A DNA stretch of 64,000 bases from Streptomyces cyanogenus (GCF_017526105.1 NZ_CP071839.1:2780501-2844500), one strand, 5' to 3'; shown: positions 7,832-16,642, counted from the stretch's first letter. Program-made: numbers and translations. Notes: a model not told the origin generated them from the letters alone.

Positions 7832-8908
7832 TCAGGTCAGCCGGTGCACGGGCACCCGGCGGAAGGTGATCGTCTCGTAGGCGCCGAAGTCGCCGGTCTC
7901 GTAGAGCAGCCCGACGGTGTGCGGATCGACGCGGACCAGGTCGCTGTAGGCGGCGGGCAGTCCGTCGACCGTGAACGCCGGGCGCCAGGTGGTGCCGCCG
8001 TCGGCGGAGGCGCGGATCGTCATCAGGGCGCGGGCGCCGCCGGGGTCGGCCGGGCCGGAGAAGAGCAGCAGGTCGGGGTCGCGGAGCTGGAGGACGGATG
8101 CCTCGCAGACCGGCGCGGTCAGCCCGGCCTGCGGGCGGAAGGGCTTCACGAGGGTCTTCCCGCCGTCTCCGGAGTGGGCGTCGGCGCGGTTGCCGGGTGA
8201 CGGGGAGTCGTTGCGGGTGTTGAGGTAGACGCGGCCGTCGGGGAGTTCGGCGGCGGTGGTCTCGTTGACGTTGACGTACCCGTCGGTGTTCTCGTCCAGG
8301 TAGCCGAGGTACCAGCTCTCGCCGCGGTCGTCGCTCAGCAGGCAGTGCCCGCTGTTGTACTTGGCCTCGGCACCGGTGTCGGTTCCGGTGGGCGGCAGGG
8401 TGTGGTTGGCCGGGACGAGGACGCGGCCGGAGGTGAGCTGGAGGGCGTGTCCGGGGGTGGTGGCGTACCAGCGCCAGCCGGGGCGCTTCACCTGCAGGGT
8501 GATCTCCCTGGGCGGGGACCATGTCACGCCGTCGTCGTCGCTGTGCTGCACCCACACCCGCCGCCCGTCGGCGTCCGCGACCTGGCCGCGCAGGACGGCG
8601 GCCTCGGTGGCGGAGGCGGCGGCCCGGATGTGCACGAGCAGGATCCGGCCGGTGTCCAGCACGACGGGGGCGGGGTTGCCGGCGAGGTCCGTCCCGTTGT
8701 GCGCGGCGGCCCGGAGCGGCCCCCAGGTCCGGCCGCCGTCCGTGGACCGCTTCAGCACGATGTCGATGTGCCCGTGGTCGGCGGCGGAGTCGACACGGCC
8801 CTCGCAGAAGGCGAGCAGCGTGCCGGACCTGGTGGCGACGACGGCCGGGATACGGAAACTGGCGTACCCCTCGTGGCCCGCGCGGAAGGGGACGGTCACG
8901 TCGGTCAT
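7832..8908 (-). CDS. Sialidase/exo-alpha-sialidase (GH33-like), cytoplasmic form
   Basis: This 358-residue six-bladed beta-propeller protein has the N-terminal arginine motif (YASFRIPAVVATRSG) of sialidases. It carries four Asp-box repeats: STDGGRTW, SDDDGVTW, SDDRGESW and SADGGTTW. The catalytic-type Asp region (RVDSAADHGHIDIVLKR) and the NETTAAELPDGRVYLNTR region are also present. Family enzymes remove terminal sialic acid or similar nonulosonic residues. No signal peptide is visible, so the enzyme would be intracellular or the substrate is not a secreted glycan; this is unusual for the family. The start ATG lies at 8908, and the gene diverges from a hypothetical gene at 8988. Confidence 0.88.
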   Translation of the reverse strand: MTDVTVPFRAGHEGYASFRIPAVVATRSGTLLAFCEGRVDSAADHGHIDIVLKRSTDGGRTWGPLRAAAHNGTDLAGNPAPVVLDTGRILLVHIRAAASATEAAVLRGQVADADGRRVWVQHSDDDGVTWSPPREITLQVKRPGWRWYATTPGHALQLTSGRVLVPANHTLPPTGTDTGAEAKYNSGHCLLSDDRGESWYLGYLDENTDGYVNVNETTAAELPDGRVYLNTRNDSPSPGNRADAHSGDGGKTLVKPFRPQAGLTAPVCEASVLQLRDPDLLLFSGPADPGGARALMTIRASADGGTTWRPAFTVDGLPAAYSDLVRVDPHTVGLLYETGDFGAYETITFRRVPVHRLT

Positions 8909-8987
8909 CCCGGCACCGTCCCCACGTCGGGCGAATTCGGGGTGAACTCCGCGTCACAAGTGACCGGTTGCGGCAGTATGCGGTCGC

Positions 8988-9584
8988 ATGGACGCCGTAC
9001 GGGTCGCGTTGCTGCGCGAAGTGCTCGCCGGGACCGAGTGGCTGGGGGCCACCCGGAGGTTCGCCGGGGTGCTGCGCGGGTCGGTGGTGGCGCACGGGGG
9101 CGGGCTGCTGCTCGTCGGCACACCGGAGTACGAGCCCTGGCACCTGGCCGCGCATCTGGTGGACGAGGCCGCGTGGTCGGGCACGCCCGAACTGGCGCCG
9201 ACGCTGGTCCGGCATCGGGTGCGCCCCTCGGACCCGCCCCACCTGGCCGTCGGCCCGGGCCGGATCGCGGCGGCGCGGCGCGGTGAGACCCTGCTGGTCG
9301 TGGCGCCGCGGGAGCCCGCGCCGCTGCTGGAGCGGGTGCACGACGCCCGGCGGGCCGGGGTGACGGTGCTGGCGCTGGGCGCGGGCGGGACCGACCTGGC
9401 CGCGATGGCGCACGACACGCTGGCCGTGCCGGAGGGGGCGGAGCTGGACCTGGACACCGTCCAGCACCTGGTCAGCGCGGCGGCCGGCGAGAACGGCGGC
9501 TCCCCGAGGGCGCGCCGGGGCTTCCGGGACAGGCTGACCCGCCTGACGGAAGCGCTGACGGCACCCCCGCCGGCCCCTTGGTGA
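8988..9584 (+). CDS. Conserved hypothetical protein
   Basis: This is a 198-residue soluble protein without membrane segments. It alternates hydrophobic strands and helices (SVVAHGGGLLLVGTPEYEPW, LLVVAPREPAPLLERV, GVTVLALGAGGTDLAAMAHD). The pattern recalls a SIS-like or Rossmann-like fold, but no catalytic motif can be named. A weak CAGTAT -10 lies at 8974-8979 and no ribosome site precedes the ATG, so it may be leaderless. It diverges from the sialidase gene and converges on a small gene at 9585. Confidence 0.75.
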   Translation: MDAVRVALLREVLAGTEWLGATRRFAGVLRGSVVAHGGGLLLVGTPEYEPWHLAAHLVDEAAWSGTPELAPTLVRHRVRPSDPPHLAVGPGRIAAARRGETLLVVAPREPAPLLERVHDARRAGVTVLALGAGGTDLAAMAHDTLAVPEGAELDLDTVQHLVSAAAGENGGSPRARRGFRDRLTRLTEALTAPPPAPW

Positions 9585-9818
9585 TCAGTCCTCGTCGGTC
9601 GTGCCGCCGGACGGCGCGTCGTGCCAGCGCGGGTCGTTCTCCCACTGGAGGTTGCGCTCGGCGGCGGTCTCCATCGCGTGACGGGCCTCCTCGCGGGAGG
9701 CGTACGGCCCGAAGCGGTCCTTGCCCGGGCAGTCCGGGCCCTCCTCGACCTTCTTGTGCTCCAGGCAGTAGTACCACTCCCCCGGCTTGCCGGCGGTGCG
9801 CTTCTTGAACAGGGCCAT
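9585..9818 (-). CDS. Small conserved hypothetical protein
   Basis: The product has 77 residues. It contains a Cys-pair region ([20 protein letters not shown]) that could bind a metal, followed by a helical stretch ([16 protein letters not shown]) and an acidic tail. The ATG at 9818 is preceded by GAGGAG. The sequence looks like a compact actinobacterial protein of unknown function. It is divergent from map. Confidence 0.8.
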   Translation of the reverse strand: MALFKKRTAGKPGEWYYCLEHKKVEEGPDCPGKDRFGPYASREEARHAMETAAERNLQWENDPRWHDAPSGGTTDED

Positions 9819-9863
9819 GAACAGCTCCTCTCGCCACCGACATGTTCCCCCATGTCCGCTGGT

Positions 9864-9869
9864 TAGACT
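9864..9869 (+). promoter_or_regulatory. -10 element of map (leaderless)
   Basis: TAGACT lies 7 nt before the ATG at 9877 and there is no ribosome-binding site, so translation probably begins at the 5' end of the mRNA. Confidence 0.6.
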
Positions 9870-9876
9870 CGCTGGC

Positions 9877-10734
9877 ATGTCTGGCCAGTCGCTGCTCGTC
9901 CCAGGGGAGCTGTCTCCCACCCGTTCGGTTCCCGGAAACATCCGCCGCCCCGAGTACGTCGGCAAGCCCGCGCCGGCGCCGTACACCGGGCCGGAGGTGC
10001 AGACCCCCGAGACCATCGAGGCGATGCGGACCGCCGGCCGTATCGCCGCGCAGGCGATGGCGGAGGCCGCGAAGATCATCGCGCCCGGGGTCACCACCGA
10101 CCAGCTGGACAAGGTCGCCCACGAGTACATGTGCGACCACGGGGCGTACCCGTCCACACTCGGCTACCGCGGCTTCCCGAAGTCGCTGTGCACGTCGGTC
10201 AACGAGGTCATCTGCCACGGCATCCCGGACTCGACGGTCCTCAGGGACGGCGACATCGTCAACCTGGACGTGACGGCGTACATCGGCGGGGTGCACGGCG
10301 ACAACAACGCCACCTACCTGGTCGGCGACGTGGACGAGGAGTCCCGGCTGCTGGTGGAGCGCACCCGTGAGGCGCTCCACCGGGCGATCAAGGCCGTGAA
10401 GCCCGGCCGGCAGATCAACGTCATCGGCCGGGTCATCGAGTCGTACGCCAAGCGCTTCGGCTACGGCGTCGTCCGGGACTTCACCGGGCACGGCATCAGC
10501 ACGTCGTTCCACTCCGGGCTGATCATCCCGCACTACGACAGCCCGCACGCGACGACCGTGATGCAGCCGGGGATGACGTTCACGATCGAGCCGATGCTGA
10601 CGCTCGGCACCCATGAGTACGACATGTGGGACGACGGCTGGACGGTCGTGACGAAGGACCGCAAGCGGACCGCCCAGTTCGAGCACACCCTGGTGGTCAC
10701 GGACACCGGCGCGGAGATCCTGACCCTGCCCTGA
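9877..10734 (+). CDS. map: Methionine aminopeptidase, type I
   Basis: The enzyme removes the initiator methionine from nascent proteins. The 285 residues include the pita-bread-fold metal ligands in their usual contexts: HG in [11 protein letters not shown], the two Asp residues in IVNLDVTAY and HGDNNATY, His in FTGHGIS, Glu in FTIEPML, and Glu near the end in QFEHTL. An N-terminal extension of about 40 residues ([20 protein letters not shown]) precedes the catalytic domain, as in the longer actinobacterial isozymes. The start at 9877 is supported by the -10 at 9864-9869; the reading frame extends further upstream but without homology. Confidence 0.95.
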   Translation: MSGQSLLVPGELSPTRSVPGNIRRPEYVGKPAPAPYTGPEVQTPETIEAMRTAGRIAAQAMAEAAKIIAPGVTTDQLDKVAHEYMCDHGAYPSTLGYRGFPKSLCTSVNEVICHGIPDSTVLRDGDIVNLDVTAYIGGVHGDNNATYLVGDVDEESRLLVERTREALHRAIKAVKPGRQINVIGRVIESYAKRFGYGVVRDFTGHGISTSFHSGLIIPHYDSPHATTVMQPGMTFTIEPMLTLGTHEYDMWDDGWTVVTKDRKRTAQFEHTLVVTDTGAEILTLP

Positions 10735-10757
10735 CGCGCCGCCCCGGCCGCGCCCCG

Positions 10758-10788
10758 GCCCGCTCCCCGACGGGGGCGGGCTTTCTCT
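10758..10788 (+). terminator. Terminator after map
   Basis: A GC-rich stem (10758-10768 pairing with 10772-10781, with one bulged T and a GAC loop) is followed by TTTCTCTT. It isolates map from the heme oxygenase promoter. Confidence 0.75.
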
Positions 10789-10790
10789 TG

Positions 10791-10815
10791 TAGAGTTTTA
10801 CCGACAGCCTGTCGG
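10791..10815 (+). promoter_or_regulatory. Heme oxygenase promoter with a palindromic operator
   Basis: A TAGAGT -10 (10791-10796) is followed by the perfect palindrome CCGACAG-C-CTGTCGG (10801-10815). This would overlap the transcription start and suits a dimeric repressor such as a TetR-family protein. It does not resemble an iron box. Confidence 0.65.
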
Positions 10816-10829
10816 CAAAGGATGTGTGC

Positions 10830-11492
10830 ATGGACGCCTTCTCCGCGGACTCCTTCTCGTCCCTCATCCGGAGCGCCTCGCACGAACAGCACGTGGAGGC
10901 GGAGACCTCGACGTTCATGAGCGATCTGCTCGGCGGCCGGCTCGGCGTCGCGGCCTACGCGCGGTACACCGAGCAACTGTGGTTCGTCTACGAGGCCTTG
11001 GAGAGCGCGGCCGAGCGGCTGGCGGCGGATCCGGTGGCCGGGCCGTTCATCCGGCCGGAGCTGTTCCGGCTGCCCGCGCTGGAGCGGGATCTGGCGTATC
11101 TGCGGGGCCCCGGCCGGCGGGCGGCCCCGAGCGCGCTGCCCGCCACCCGGGCGTACGCGGACCGGGTGCGGGAGTGTGCCGAGCACTGGCCCGGCGGGTA
11201 CGTCGCCCACCACTACACCCGCTACCTCGGCGACCTCTCCGGCGGCCAGATCATCCGGGACAGGGCGGAGCGGACGTGGGGCTTCGCCAGAAAGGGCGAC
11301 GGGGTCCGGTTCTACGTCTTCGACGCGATCCCCAACCCGGTCGCGTTCAAGCGGGGGTACCGGCGGCTGCTGGACCGGATAGGGGTGGACGACCTGGAGA
11401 AGCAGCGGGTCGTCGCGGAGTGCAGGCGGGCGTTCGCGCTGAACACGGCGGTCCTCCGGGCCCTCGGCGAGGAGTTCCCGCTGTCGGCGTGA
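10830..11492 (+). CDS. Biliverdin-producing heme oxygenase
   Basis: The enzyme oxidatively opens heme to biliverdin, CO and Fe2+ in the cytoplasm, which lets the cell use heme iron. The proximal His region appears as SASHEQHVEAET (about residues 16-27). The hallmark distal-helix motif is YTRYLGDLSGGQ near residue 130, with both flexible glycines. The 220-residue length is normal. The ATG at 10830 sits 7 nt after an AAAGGA ribosome site; a GTG at 10824 is also possible. A palindromic operator overlaps the transcription start. The gene fits functionally with the efe iron operon 1.9 kb downstream, though it is a separate unit. Confidence 0.93.
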   Translation: MDAFSADSFSSLIRSASHEQHVEAETSTFMSDLLGGRLGVAAYARYTEQLWFVYEALESAAERLAADPVAGPFIRPELFRLPALERDLAYLRGPGRRAAPSALPATRAYADRVRECAEHWPGGYVAHHYTRYLGDLSGGQIIRDRAERTWGFARKGDGVRFYVFDAIPNPVAFKRGYRRLLDRIGVDDLEKQRVVAECRRAFALNTAVLRALGEEFPLSA

Positions 11493-11632
11493 GCCTGGCC
11501 GGCCGGGTCCCCGGCAGGCGGCTGGCGCTCCTCCCGGGGCGTGGGGTGGCCACGGCCGGAGGTCCCCGTCCGTCTTCGCCCGCGCACGCGGATCCACCCG
11601 GACGGGGACGCCCACCCCGGCGCTCGCAGGCG

Positions 11633-12316
11633 TCAGCGCTCCAGGTGGACCCGGCCGCCGACCTCGACCCACCCGTGCGGCTGGGGAGCGGTGAGGATCT
11701 GCGAGCCCCGGCCCTGGGTGATGTTCAGGGCCCGGCCGAGCCGGTCGGTGAGGAGCAGGGCCGCCGTGCCGGTGGCCTCGTCCTCCTCGATGCCGGCGTC
11801 GGGGCCGGGGAAGGCGCGGGCCCGCACCCGCCCGGCGGCCTCGTCCTCCCAGGCCCAGGCGTAGATCCTCCCCCGGACCTCGTCCGAGGGGACCCCCACC
11901 TCGCCTCGCTCCCCGAGCGGCGGCGCCTCCAGCGCGTCCACCTCGGCGGCGCTGGGGTACTGGCGCAGGGTGTGCGCGGGCGCCCACTCGGCGCGGGCCT
12001 CGATCCAGCTGAACTCGCCGTCCAGCCGGGCCCCGACGGCCCCGGCGGGGGTGACCAGTTCGGGCACGTCGAGCAGCCAGGCCGTGCCCACGCAGGGGTG
12101 ACCGGCGAAGGGCAGGCGCTGGGTGGGCGTGTAGATGTCGATCACCCCGCGCTCGGGGTCGTCCACGAACACGGTCTCGCCGAAGCCGAGTTTGGCCGCC
12201 AGCTCCTGCCGGTCGCCCGGCCCGGGCAGCACCGAACCGTCACGGACGACGCCCAGCTCCTTGCCGTAGCCGCCGTTCGGCCCGCAGAAGACGCGGAGTA
12301 CGTCGTAGTCAGTCAC
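11633..12316 (-). CDS. PhzF-family isomerase/epimerase-like protein
   Basis: The product has 227 residues. The family signature appears as RLPFAGHPCVGTAWLL (about residues 63-78), and the second half repeats the fold with EDEATGTAALLLTDRLG. PhzF-like proteins share the diaminopimelate-epimerase fold, and most members have no known substrate. The catalytic Glu of PhzF is usually near residue 45; here an acidic stretch (GETVFVDDPERG) is nearby, but I cannot fix the residue. The GTG start at 12316 lies inside the end of the upstream gene (8-nt overlap), so the two are coupled. Confidence 0.85.
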   Translation of the reverse strand: MTDYDVLRVFCGPNGGYGKELGVVRDGSVLPGPGDRQELAAKLGFGETVFVDDPERGVIDIYTPTQRLPFAGHPCVGTAWLLDVPELVTPAGAVGARLDGEFSWIEARAEWAPAHTLRQYPSAAEVDALEAPPLGERGEVGVPSDEVRGRIYAWAWEDEAAGRVRARAFPGPDAGIEEDEATGTAALLLTDRLGRALNITQGRGSQILTAPQPHGWVEVGGRVHLER

Positions 12317-13169
12317 CGGGGAATTGAAACATCGCGGCACCGGCGACCGCCTCCCAGGCGGGGACACCGCCGGGCAGGGGCCAGGACCGGGTGCGGGCCT
12401 CCGCGTACGGCAGCCCGGAGACGACCTCGGCGAGGGCCCGCGCCCACGTCTCGCGCCACCGTTCGGTGCCCGGAGCGGCCGACCGGATCCGATGGGCCTC
12501 GGTGGCCTCGCGGACCTCCCGCCGCCAGTCCTCCTCGTCCGGCACCCGGGCGAGCACCACGCACGGCGGGGACCGCCCCTCCGCGAGCGCCGCGACGGCC
12601 CGGTCGTGGCCGTCGAGCAGCAGCCAGCCGTCGAGGGCGGTGACCCACCAGAGCAGCACCGGCGCCAGGGTGCCGTCGCGGGCGTGTTTGCGGCAGGCCC
12701 GCACCCGGGGCGCGTCCTCGGGGGAGAGCGGACGCAGGGGAACGACTCCGTGCCAGCCGTACCCGGACCAGTCCAGGTGGCAGTGGGGCCACGTGCGGAC
12801 GAAGTCGGCGGCGTGCCAGACGTACGGGGGGAACACCGTGCGCACCCTCAGGTGCCAACGGGAGTCGTGCAGGGGGCCGTGGCACGCCTCCTCCAGCCAT
12901 CGGGCGTAGGCGTGCACCCAGTTGCCCGGATCTCGCATCAGCGCGGAGCGCATCGGCGGAAGGGGGGAGCGGTAGCCGGCGTACCGGCTGACGTGGACGC
13001 CCTGGTTCGCCCGTTCCACCCGGGCCAGGAGCAGTACCCGCTCGTCCTGCCGCAGCAGCATGCGACCACCGTCGGCCGTCTCGAAGCGCAACGGCGGCGG
13101 TCCGGGCCGGTCTCGTACGTCCAGCACCAGGCCGCCGGACCCCAGCAGTTCCCTGCACCCCCTCCCCAT
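12309..13169 (-). CDS. Hypothetical protein with a ParB-like segment
   Basis: This 286-residue protein is Trp- and Arg-rich. The middle region contains WLLLDGHDRAVAALAEGRSP, which resembles the substrate-binding DGHHR-type motif of ParB/sulfiredoxin-fold proteins. No helix-turn-helix is evident. The function is unknown. The start ATG at 13169 is the best in-frame candidate, though no strong ribosome site precedes it. It forms a two-gene unit with the PhzF gene and diverges from efeO. An alternative reading is a longer frame from further upstream, but that lacks protein-like composition. Confidence 0.65.
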   Translation of the reverse strand: MGRGCRELLGSGGLVLDVRDRPGPPPLRFETADGGRMLLRQDERVLLLARVERANQGVHVSRYAGYRSPLPPMRSALMRDPGNWVHAYARWLEEACHGPLHDSRWHLRVRTVFPPYVWHAADFVRTWPHCHLDWSGYGWHGVVPLRPLSPEDAPRVRACRKHARDGTLAPVLLWWVTALDGWLLLDGHDRAVAALAEGRSPPCVVLARVPDEEDWRREVREATEAHRIRSAAPGTERWRETWARALAEVVSGLPYAEARTRSWPLPGGVPAWEAVAGAAMFQFPGD

Positions 13170-13295
13170 GGCCGCCAGCCTGCCACGGCTTGGTGACGCC
13201 TTTGCCGCTCGTTGCCATCTCTTTTGAGACATCGAGATCAAGCCGTGTCTGTGCTCTTCCTGTGAGAGCTGAATCACCACCCCGGCGGATATCGG

Positions 13296-13329
13296 TGAGG
13301 TTAGCCTCATGTAAGTTAGGGCAGCCTCA
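13296..13329 (+). promoter_or_regulatory. Two overlapping iron boxes (DmdR1/IdeR type) upstream of efeO
   Basis: TGAGGTTAGCCTCATGTAA (13296-13314) matches 14 of 19 positions of the DtxR/IdeR consensus TTAGGTTAGGCTAACCTAA. A second, weaker match (13 of 19) lies at 13311-13329. Paired overlapping boxes are typical of tight Fe(II)-dependent repression. The efeO start is 27 bp further on. Confidence 0.8.
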
Positions 13330-13355
13330 CCAGACCAGATCCGCTTGGAGCCTGC

Positions 13356-14492
13356 ATGCGCGCCGTCCGACTGACCGTCACCGCCGCCGCCACCGCGGCG
13401 GCTCTGACCGCCCTCTCGGCCTGCACCGCGAAAAGCGACGCCAAGGACGGCGACGCCATCCAGGTCACGGCCGCCGACTCCACGTGCAAGACCTCCAGCA
13501 CGTCCGTGCCGGCCGGCCAGGTCACGCTGAAGATCGAGAACAAGGGCTCGAAGGCCACCGAGGTCGAGATCCTGTTCCCGGACGACCGGATCGTCTCCGA
13601 GAAGGAGAACATCGGCCCCGGCACCAGGTACACGCTCACCGCCGAGGTGAAGGCCGGCTCGTACGAGATCGCCTGCCGGCCCGGCATGAAGGGCCACGGC
13701 GTCCGGCAGAAGCTCACCGTGACCGGCGGCGGCAGCACCGCCAAGCGCGACCCGCAGCTGGACACGGCCGTCGCCCAGTACCGCACGTACGCCCAGGACC
13801 AGGCCGACGAGACGCTGCCGAAGGCCGAGGCCTTCGTGAAGGCGGTCAAGGACGGCGACCTGGACGCCGCGAAGAAGGCCTACGGCCTGTCCCGCCTCGG
13901 CTGGGAGCGCACCGAGCCGGTCGCCGAGTCCTTCGGTGACATCGACCCCAAGGTGGACGTGCGCGAGGACGGCCTGGACGCCGGCCAGAAGTGGACCGGC
14001 TGGCACCGGCTGGAGAAGGCGCTCTGGCACGACAAGAAGATCGGCGCCGAGGAGAAGGCCCTCGCCGACCAGCTGCTGAAGGACCTCAAGGACTGGCAGG
14101 GCCGGGTCGGCAAGGCCGAGATCACCCCGACCTCCATGGCCAACGGTGCCAAGGAGCTGCTGGACGAGGTCGCCACCGGCAAGGTCACCGGCGAGGAGGA
14201 CCGCTACGCCCACACCGACCTGGTCGACTTCAAGGGCAACGTCGAGGGCGCCCAGAAGGCGTACGAGCTGCTGAGGCCGGTCGCCGCGAAGAACGACCCG
14301 GCGCTCACCAAGGAACTGGACAAGCAGTTCGCGGCGCTGGACACGCTGCTGGACAAGTACCGCTCGGACAAGGCCACGTACGACTTCGTCTCCTACGACA
14401 AGGTCACCGAGGACCAGCGCAAGGAGCTGTCGGACGCGGTGAACGCGCTCGCCGAGCCGCTGTCCAAGCTCGCCGCCGCGGTCGTGAAGTAA
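13356..14492 (+). CDS. efeO: Iron uptake system component EfeO
   Basis: This extracytoplasmic lipoprotein delivers ferrous/ferric iron to EfeU. The N-terminus is a lipoprotein signal with lipobox LSAC (Cys near residue 23). A cupredoxin-like EfeO N-domain follows (about 30-125, with ACRPGMKGHG as the metal-site region). The C-terminal imelysin/M75 domain contains the GWHRLEKALW (HxxE) motif. The total of 378 residues is normal for a two-domain EfeO. It is the first gene of the efeOBU operon and lies directly behind two iron boxes, so it should be induced by iron starvation. Confidence 0.95.
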   Translation: MRAVRLTVTAAATAAALTALSACTAKSDAKDGDAIQVTAADSTCKTSSTSVPAGQVTLKIENKGSKATEVEILFPDDRIVSEKENIGPGTRYTLTAEVKAGSYEIACRPGMKGHGVRQKLTVTGGGSTAKRDPQLDTAVAQYRTYAQDQADETLPKAEAFVKAVKDGDLDAAKKAYGLSRLGWERTEPVAESFGDIDPKVDVREDGLDAGQKWTGWHRLEKALWHDKKIGAEEKALADQLLKDLKDWQGRVGKAEITPTSMANGAKELLDEVATGKVTGEEDRYAHTDLVDFKGNVEGAQKAYELLRPVAAKNDPALTKELDKQFAALDTLLDKYRSDKATYDFVSYDKVTEDQRKELSDAVNALAEPLSKLAAAVVK

Positions 14493-14509
14493 GCAGGGGG
14501 AACAGGGCG

Positions 14510-15766
14510 ATGACCGAGACCCAGGGCACTCAGACCACTCCTTCGCGTCGTGCGCTGATCGGCTGGGGCGGTGCCGGGCTCGCGCTCGGGGCCGCCGCGG
14601 CCGGCGGGGCCGTGGCGATGGCCAGGGCGGGCAACGACATGGACCCGGCCGCCGCCGAGACCGGCGGTGCGGTGGAGTTCCACGGCGCCCACCAGGCCGG
14701 CATCGCCACCCCGGTGCAGGACCGGCTGCACTTCGCCGCGTTCGACGTGAAGACCGAGGACCGCGACGAGTTCGTCCAGATGCTCAAGGACTGGACCGAG
14801 GCGGCCCGCCGGATGACCGCGGGCAAGGCGGTCGGCGAGGGCGCCTACGGCGGACTCGCCGAGGCCCCGCCGGACGACACCGGCGAGGCGCTCGGGCTCA
14901 AGCCGTCCCGGCTGACCCTGACCATCGGGTTCGGTCCGTCGCTGTTCGACAAGTTCGGGCTCGCGGACCAGCGGCCCGAGGCCCTGGTCGACCTGCCCAA
15001 GTTCCCCGGCGACAACCTGGACCGGTTCCGCACCGGCGGCGACCTGTGCGTCCAGGCCTGCTCCGACGACCCGCAGGTCGCCGTGCACGCCATCCGCAAC
15101 CTGGCCCGCATCGGCTTCGGCAAGGTCGCCATCCGCTGGTCCCAGCTCGGCTTCGGCAAGACCTCCTCCACCACCCCGGACGCGCAGACCCCGCGCAACC
15201 TGATGGGCTTCAAGGACGGCACCCGCAACATCGCGGGCACCGAGACCGACCGGCTGAAGAAGTTCGTGTGGGTCGGCGGCGAGGACGGGCCGGACTGGAT
15301 GACCGGCGGGTCGTACCTGGTCGCCCGGCGCATCCGCATGCACATCGAGACCTGGGACCGGACCCCGCTGCAGGAGCAGGAGGACATCTTCGGCCGGGAC
15401 AAGGGCGAGGGCGCGCCGGTCGGCAAGGCCAAGGAGCACGACGAGCCGTTCCTGAAGGCGATGAAGCCGGACGCACACGTACGCCTCGCGCACCCCGACT
15501 CCAACAACGGGATCACCATCCTGCGCCGCGGCTACTCCTTCACCGACGGCACCGACGGCATGGGCCGCCTGGACGCGGGCCTGTTCTTCCTCGCCTACCA
15601 GCGGGACGTGCGCAAGGGGTTCATCCCGCTCCAGCGCAACCTCGCCGCCCACGACGCGCTCAACGAGTACATCCAGCACGTGGGTTCGGCGGTCTTCGCG
15701 ATCCCGCCCGGCGTCCGGGACTCCGATGACTGGTGGGGCCGCACGCTGTTCTCGAAGGAGGCGTAG
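14510..15766 (+). CDS. efeB: Deferrochelatase/DyP-type peroxidase EfeB
   Basis: This heme-containing DyP peroxidase acts with EfeO/EfeU in iron acquisition. The N-terminus is a twin-arginine signal (PSRRALIGWGGAGLALGAAA), so the folded protein is exported with heme. The DyP signature GFKDGTRN (GxxDG, catalytic Asp) is near residue 232, and the proximal heme His region (VRLAHPDSNNG) and GLFFLAYQRD lie downstream. The ATG at 14510 follows CAGGGGG and is 17 bp after the efeO stop. Confidence 0.95.
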   Translation: MTETQGTQTTPSRRALIGWGGAGLALGAAAAGGAVAMARAGNDMDPAAAETGGAVEFHGAHQAGIATPVQDRLHFAAFDVKTEDRDEFVQMLKDWTEAARRMTAGKAVGEGAYGGLAEAPPDDTGEALGLKPSRLTLTIGFGPSLFDKFGLADQRPEALVDLPKFPGDNLDRFRTGGDLCVQACSDDPQVAVHAIRNLARIGFGKVAIRWSQLGFGKTSSTTPDAQTPRNLMGFKDGTRNIAGTETDRLKKFVWVGGEDGPDWMTGGSYLVARRIRMHIETWDRTPLQEQEDIFGRDKGEGAPVGKAKEHDEPFLKAMKPDAHVRLAHPDSNNGITILRRGYSFTDGTDGMGRLDAGLFFLAYQRDVRKGFIPLQRNLAAHDALNEYIQHVGSAVFAIPPGVRDSDDWWGRTLFSKEA

Positions 15767-15769
15767 CCC

Positions 15770-16642
15770 GTGTTCTCCAACTACCTGATCGGTCTGCGCG
15801 AGGGCCTGGAGGCGTCGCTCGTCGTCTGCATCCTGATCGCCTACCTGGTCAAGACGGGCCGCAAGGACGCACTGCGGCCGATCTGGATCGGCATCGGCAT
15901 CGCGATCGCCATCGCCATGGGCTTCGGCTGCGCCCTGGAGTTCGGCTCGCAGGAGCTGACCTTCCAGGCGCAGGAGGCCCTCGGCGGCTCCCTGTCGATC
16001 GTCGCCGTGGGCCTGGTGACCTGGATGGTGTTCTGGATGCGGCGCACCGCCCGGCACCTGAAGTCGGAGCTGCACGGCAAGCTGGACGCGGCCCTCGCGC
16101 TCGGCACGGGCGCGCTGGTCGCCACCGCGTTCCTCGCGGTCGGCCGGGAGGGCCTGGAGACCGCGCTGTTCGTGTGGGCGTCGGTGCACGCGGCCTCCGA
16201 CGGCACCCCGCGCCCGCTGGTCGGGGTCGCCCTCGGCCTCGCCACCGCGGTGTTCCTGGGCTGGCTGTTCTACCGCGGCGCCCTGCGGATCAACCTGGCC
16301 AAGTTCTTCACCTGGACCGGCGGCATGCTGGTCGTGGTCGCGGCGGGCGTGCTCGCGTACGGCTTCCACGACCTGCAGGAGGCCGACTGGATCCCGGGCA
16401 TCAACCACCTGGCCTTCGACATCAGCGCCGCCATCCCGCCGGACAGCTGGTACGGCACCCTGCTCAAGGGCGTCTTCAACTTCCAGCCGGACCCGACGGT
16501 CGTTCAGATCTCGGTGTGGGCGCTGTACCTGGTCCCGGTGCTCGCGCTGTTCCTCTCCCCGGTAGGGTTCGCCTCCGGGAAGGGGAAGGTGAAGGAGCCC
16601 GATGACCAGGGAACGCAGCCGTCAGCGGCTTCGCAGGCGTGA
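15770..16642 (+). CDS. efeU: Iron permease EfeU (FTR1/OFeT family)
   Basis: The 290 residues include about seven membrane segments. Two REGLE-type iron-translocation motifs are present: LREGLEASL near residue 9 and GREGLETAL near residue 124. They are the family's duplicated Glu ligands. A GTG start at 15770 follows AAGGAGG and lies 3 bp after the efeB stop. The C-terminal tail is soluble and overlaps the next gene by 41 bp. Together with EfeO and EfeB it forms a complete elemental-iron importer. Confidence 0.95.
   Translation: MFSNYLIGLREGLEASLVVCILIAYLVKTGRKDALRPIWIGIGIAIAIAMGFGCALEFGSQELTFQAQEALGGSLSIVAVGLVTWMVFWMRRTARHLKSELHGKLDAALALGTGALVATAFLAVGREGLETALFVWASVHAASDGTPRPLVGVALGLATAVFLGWLFYRGALRINLAKFFTWTGGMLVVVAAGVLAYGFHDLQEADWIPGINHLAFDISAAIPPDSWYGTLLKGVFNFQPDPTVVQISVWALYLVPVLALFLSPVGFASGKGKVKEPDDQGTQPSAASQA

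Noticed and set aside
10801..10815. Heme oxygenase palindrome as an iron box
   Set aside because: It lacks the TTAGG/CCTAA half sites of DtxR-type boxes, whereas the efeO promoter has them.
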